A stretch of 5,697 bases of DNA from Defluviitaleaceae bacterium. GTDB lineage: Bacteria > Bacillota > Clostridia > Lachnospirales > WQUN01. Below the pieces are notes generated by a model. It had not been told where the DNA came from. It saw only the letters and a program-made list of their open reading frames with translations, and made no database searches. The stretch spans positions 1-5,697 of the forward strand of contig WRKK01000180.1 in NCBI GenBank assembly GCA_009782245.1. The letters run 5' to 3'. A program made the position numbers and the translations under genes. Positions 5,117-5,697 of this stretch are shown piece by piece. Each line of letters starts with the position of its first letter. The stretch's first letter is position 1.

Positions 5117-5608
5117 TTAAAGTTCTGCACTAACATCGTAAATGCGAACCGTCGCCAAAAAGCGGTTAGACTGTAGTGCCATTGTGCCGCCCGTGGACAT
5201 TTGTTGCGTACCATTCACAAAAAAGCCCGCATCGGTTATGCTACCCGTGCCTAATATTGTGATGTGCATATTATAGCGGTTTTCTATGGGTGCGTAACTG
5301 GCTGTGCCGTCCGTTGCAGTGATTATGTCGTAGGCGGGCTGTTGCGTTATTTGCACCACTTGCCCCAGCGGAATCCGCTCGTGTTGCCTAAAAAATGTGT
5401 CGCCAACTTCGATGCCCGCAAAACTTAAATCCCGAACATTTTCCACTACAAAAGTTACGTAAATTGGCGTGTTTGCGGCTATTATCTGCCGTATATCTTG
5501 CGAGGTGCGGTTGTACACAAATCCCGCCGCCAAAACAACTATTCCTAGCACAACAACAAAATCTATAACGCTAATCTTGCCAAAAAGTCTTCCTTTTTCG
5601 TCTAACAT
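5117..5608 (-). CDS. DUF4330-family membrane-anchored protein (163 aa)
   Basis: The function is unknown. The protein starts MLDEKGRLFGKISVIDFVV, the typical opening of DUF4330 proteins of Clostridia. It then has a single hydrophobic segment at about 13-32 (rich in V, L, I, A and G) that is probably a membrane anchor or uncleaved signal. The remaining ~130 residues look like a soluble beta-rich domain with repeated short strands (YVTFVVENV at 50-58, GQVVQI at 82-87, YNMHITILG at 112-120, FLATVRIYDV at 150-159). This domain probably lies outside the membrane. No catalytic motif is visible. The start at 5608 is preceded by AAGGAG with a 10-base spacer. The frame remains open upstream to the window-edge repeat, but the family similarity begins at this ATG. 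It lies 17 bases upstream of tyrS, so the two are likely cotranscribed, although no functional link is evident. Confidence 0.85.
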   Translation of the reverse strand: MLDEKGRLFGKISVIDFVVVLGIVVLAAGFVYNRTSQDIRQIIAANTPIYVTFVVENVRDLSFAGIEVGDTFFRQHERIPLGQVVQITQQPAYDIITATDGTASYAPIENRYNMHITILGTGSITDAGFFVNGTQQMSTGGTMALQSNRFLATVRIYDVSAEL

Positions 5609-5618
5609 TTTCAAAAAT

Positions 5619-5624
5619 CTCCTT
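5619..5624 (-). promoter_or_regulatory. Ribosome binding site of the DUF4330 gene
   Basis: AAGGAG on the minus strand, ten bases before the ATG at 5608. It supports this start rather than codons further upstream that run into repeat R4. No convincing -35/-10 pair was found between R4 and this site. Confidence 0.7.
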
Positions 5625-5645
5625 GTTTTTATACTAATATCAACT

Positions 5646-5697
5646 TCAAAACCGTGGGCGCTGCCCACACCCGCCAAGGGCGCTGCCCCTGGACCCC
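5646..5697 (+). repeat. Palindromic repeat copy R4 (cut by the window end)
   Basis: A diverged copy in the same orientation as R2. The head is TCAAAACCGTGGGC-GCT-GCCCAC with arms shortened to six bases (5654-5668). The tail is CCAAGGGC-GCT-GCCCCTGG (5674-5692), with one mismatch in the stem. It lies just upstream of the DUF4330 gene and probably runs past the window end. For transcription along the genes its head hairpin is followed by GGTTTTGAAGTT. Confidence 0.8.

Noticed and set aside
4630..5133. Plus-strand open frame of 167 codons
   Set aside because: It is antisense to tyrS, has no recognisable domain, and reflects the reverse complement of conserved tyrS codons.
4837..5214. Minus-strand open frame of 125 codons spanning the DUF4330/tyrS junction
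   Set aside because: It is out of frame with both genes, and both real genes have family support.
5628..5659. Possible promoter before the DUF4330 gene (TAGTATAAA)
   Set aside because: No acceptable -35 box lies 16-18 bases upstream; that stretch is the GC-rich repeat hairpin.
5609..5677. Upstream extension of the DUF4330 protein by 23 codons
   Set aside because: The extension runs into repeat R4, while the family-typical start MLDEKGRLFGKI has its own ribosome binding site.

Overview
The window looks like a stretch of a Gram-positive, Clostridia-type (Bacillota) chromosome. The evidence is a RecU-type Holliday junction resolvase, a DUF4330-type membrane-anchored protein with the clostridial-looking N-terminus MLDEKGRLFGKI, a TyrZ-like tyrosyl-tRNA synthetase, strong AAGGAGG-type ribosome binding sites, and moderately low GC in the genes. 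No species can be named from the sequence alone. All six convincing genes lie on the minus strand, so transcription runs from right (high coordinates) to left.

In transcription order, the right part (about 5608 to 3436) is a tight cluster: a DUF4330-family protein, then 17 bases, then tyrS, then a 4-base overlap, then a GNAT acetyltransferase. A 325-base intergenic region (3111-3435) follows. It holds two copies of a GC-rich palindromic repeat in opposite orientation, with about 135 bases of AT-rich DNA between them. After it come recU (3110-2586), a glutamate-cysteine ligase of the plant/GCS2 type (2555-1407), and a glutathionylspermidine-synthase-like ATP-grasp ligase (1410-55) that overlaps the ligase gene by 4 bases (ATGA). 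A good extended -10 promoter sits at the 3' end of recU, so the ligase pair can be transcribed separately from the upstream genes.

Four copies of the repeat family are visible (R1 at the left edge, R2 and R3 between the GNAT gene and recU, R4 at the right edge). Each has a shared head, TCAAAACCGTGGG(G)C-GCT-GCCC(C)AC, followed by exchangeable palindromic tail modules. R1 and R4 lie at the window edges and may be cut off. R2 and R3 are near-perfect inverted repeats of each other and could form a long stem in read-through RNA. R2 also carries a 10-base perfect complement of the recU ribosome-binding region.

The most biologically interesting item is the translationally coupled pair of gamma-glutamylcysteine-forming ligase and non-GshB ATP-grasp ligase. 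It suggests a two-step pathway to glutathione or to another gamma-glutamylcysteine-derived amide. The product cannot be deduced from the sequence. The other genes are housekeeping: tRNA charging, recombination and acetyl transfer.
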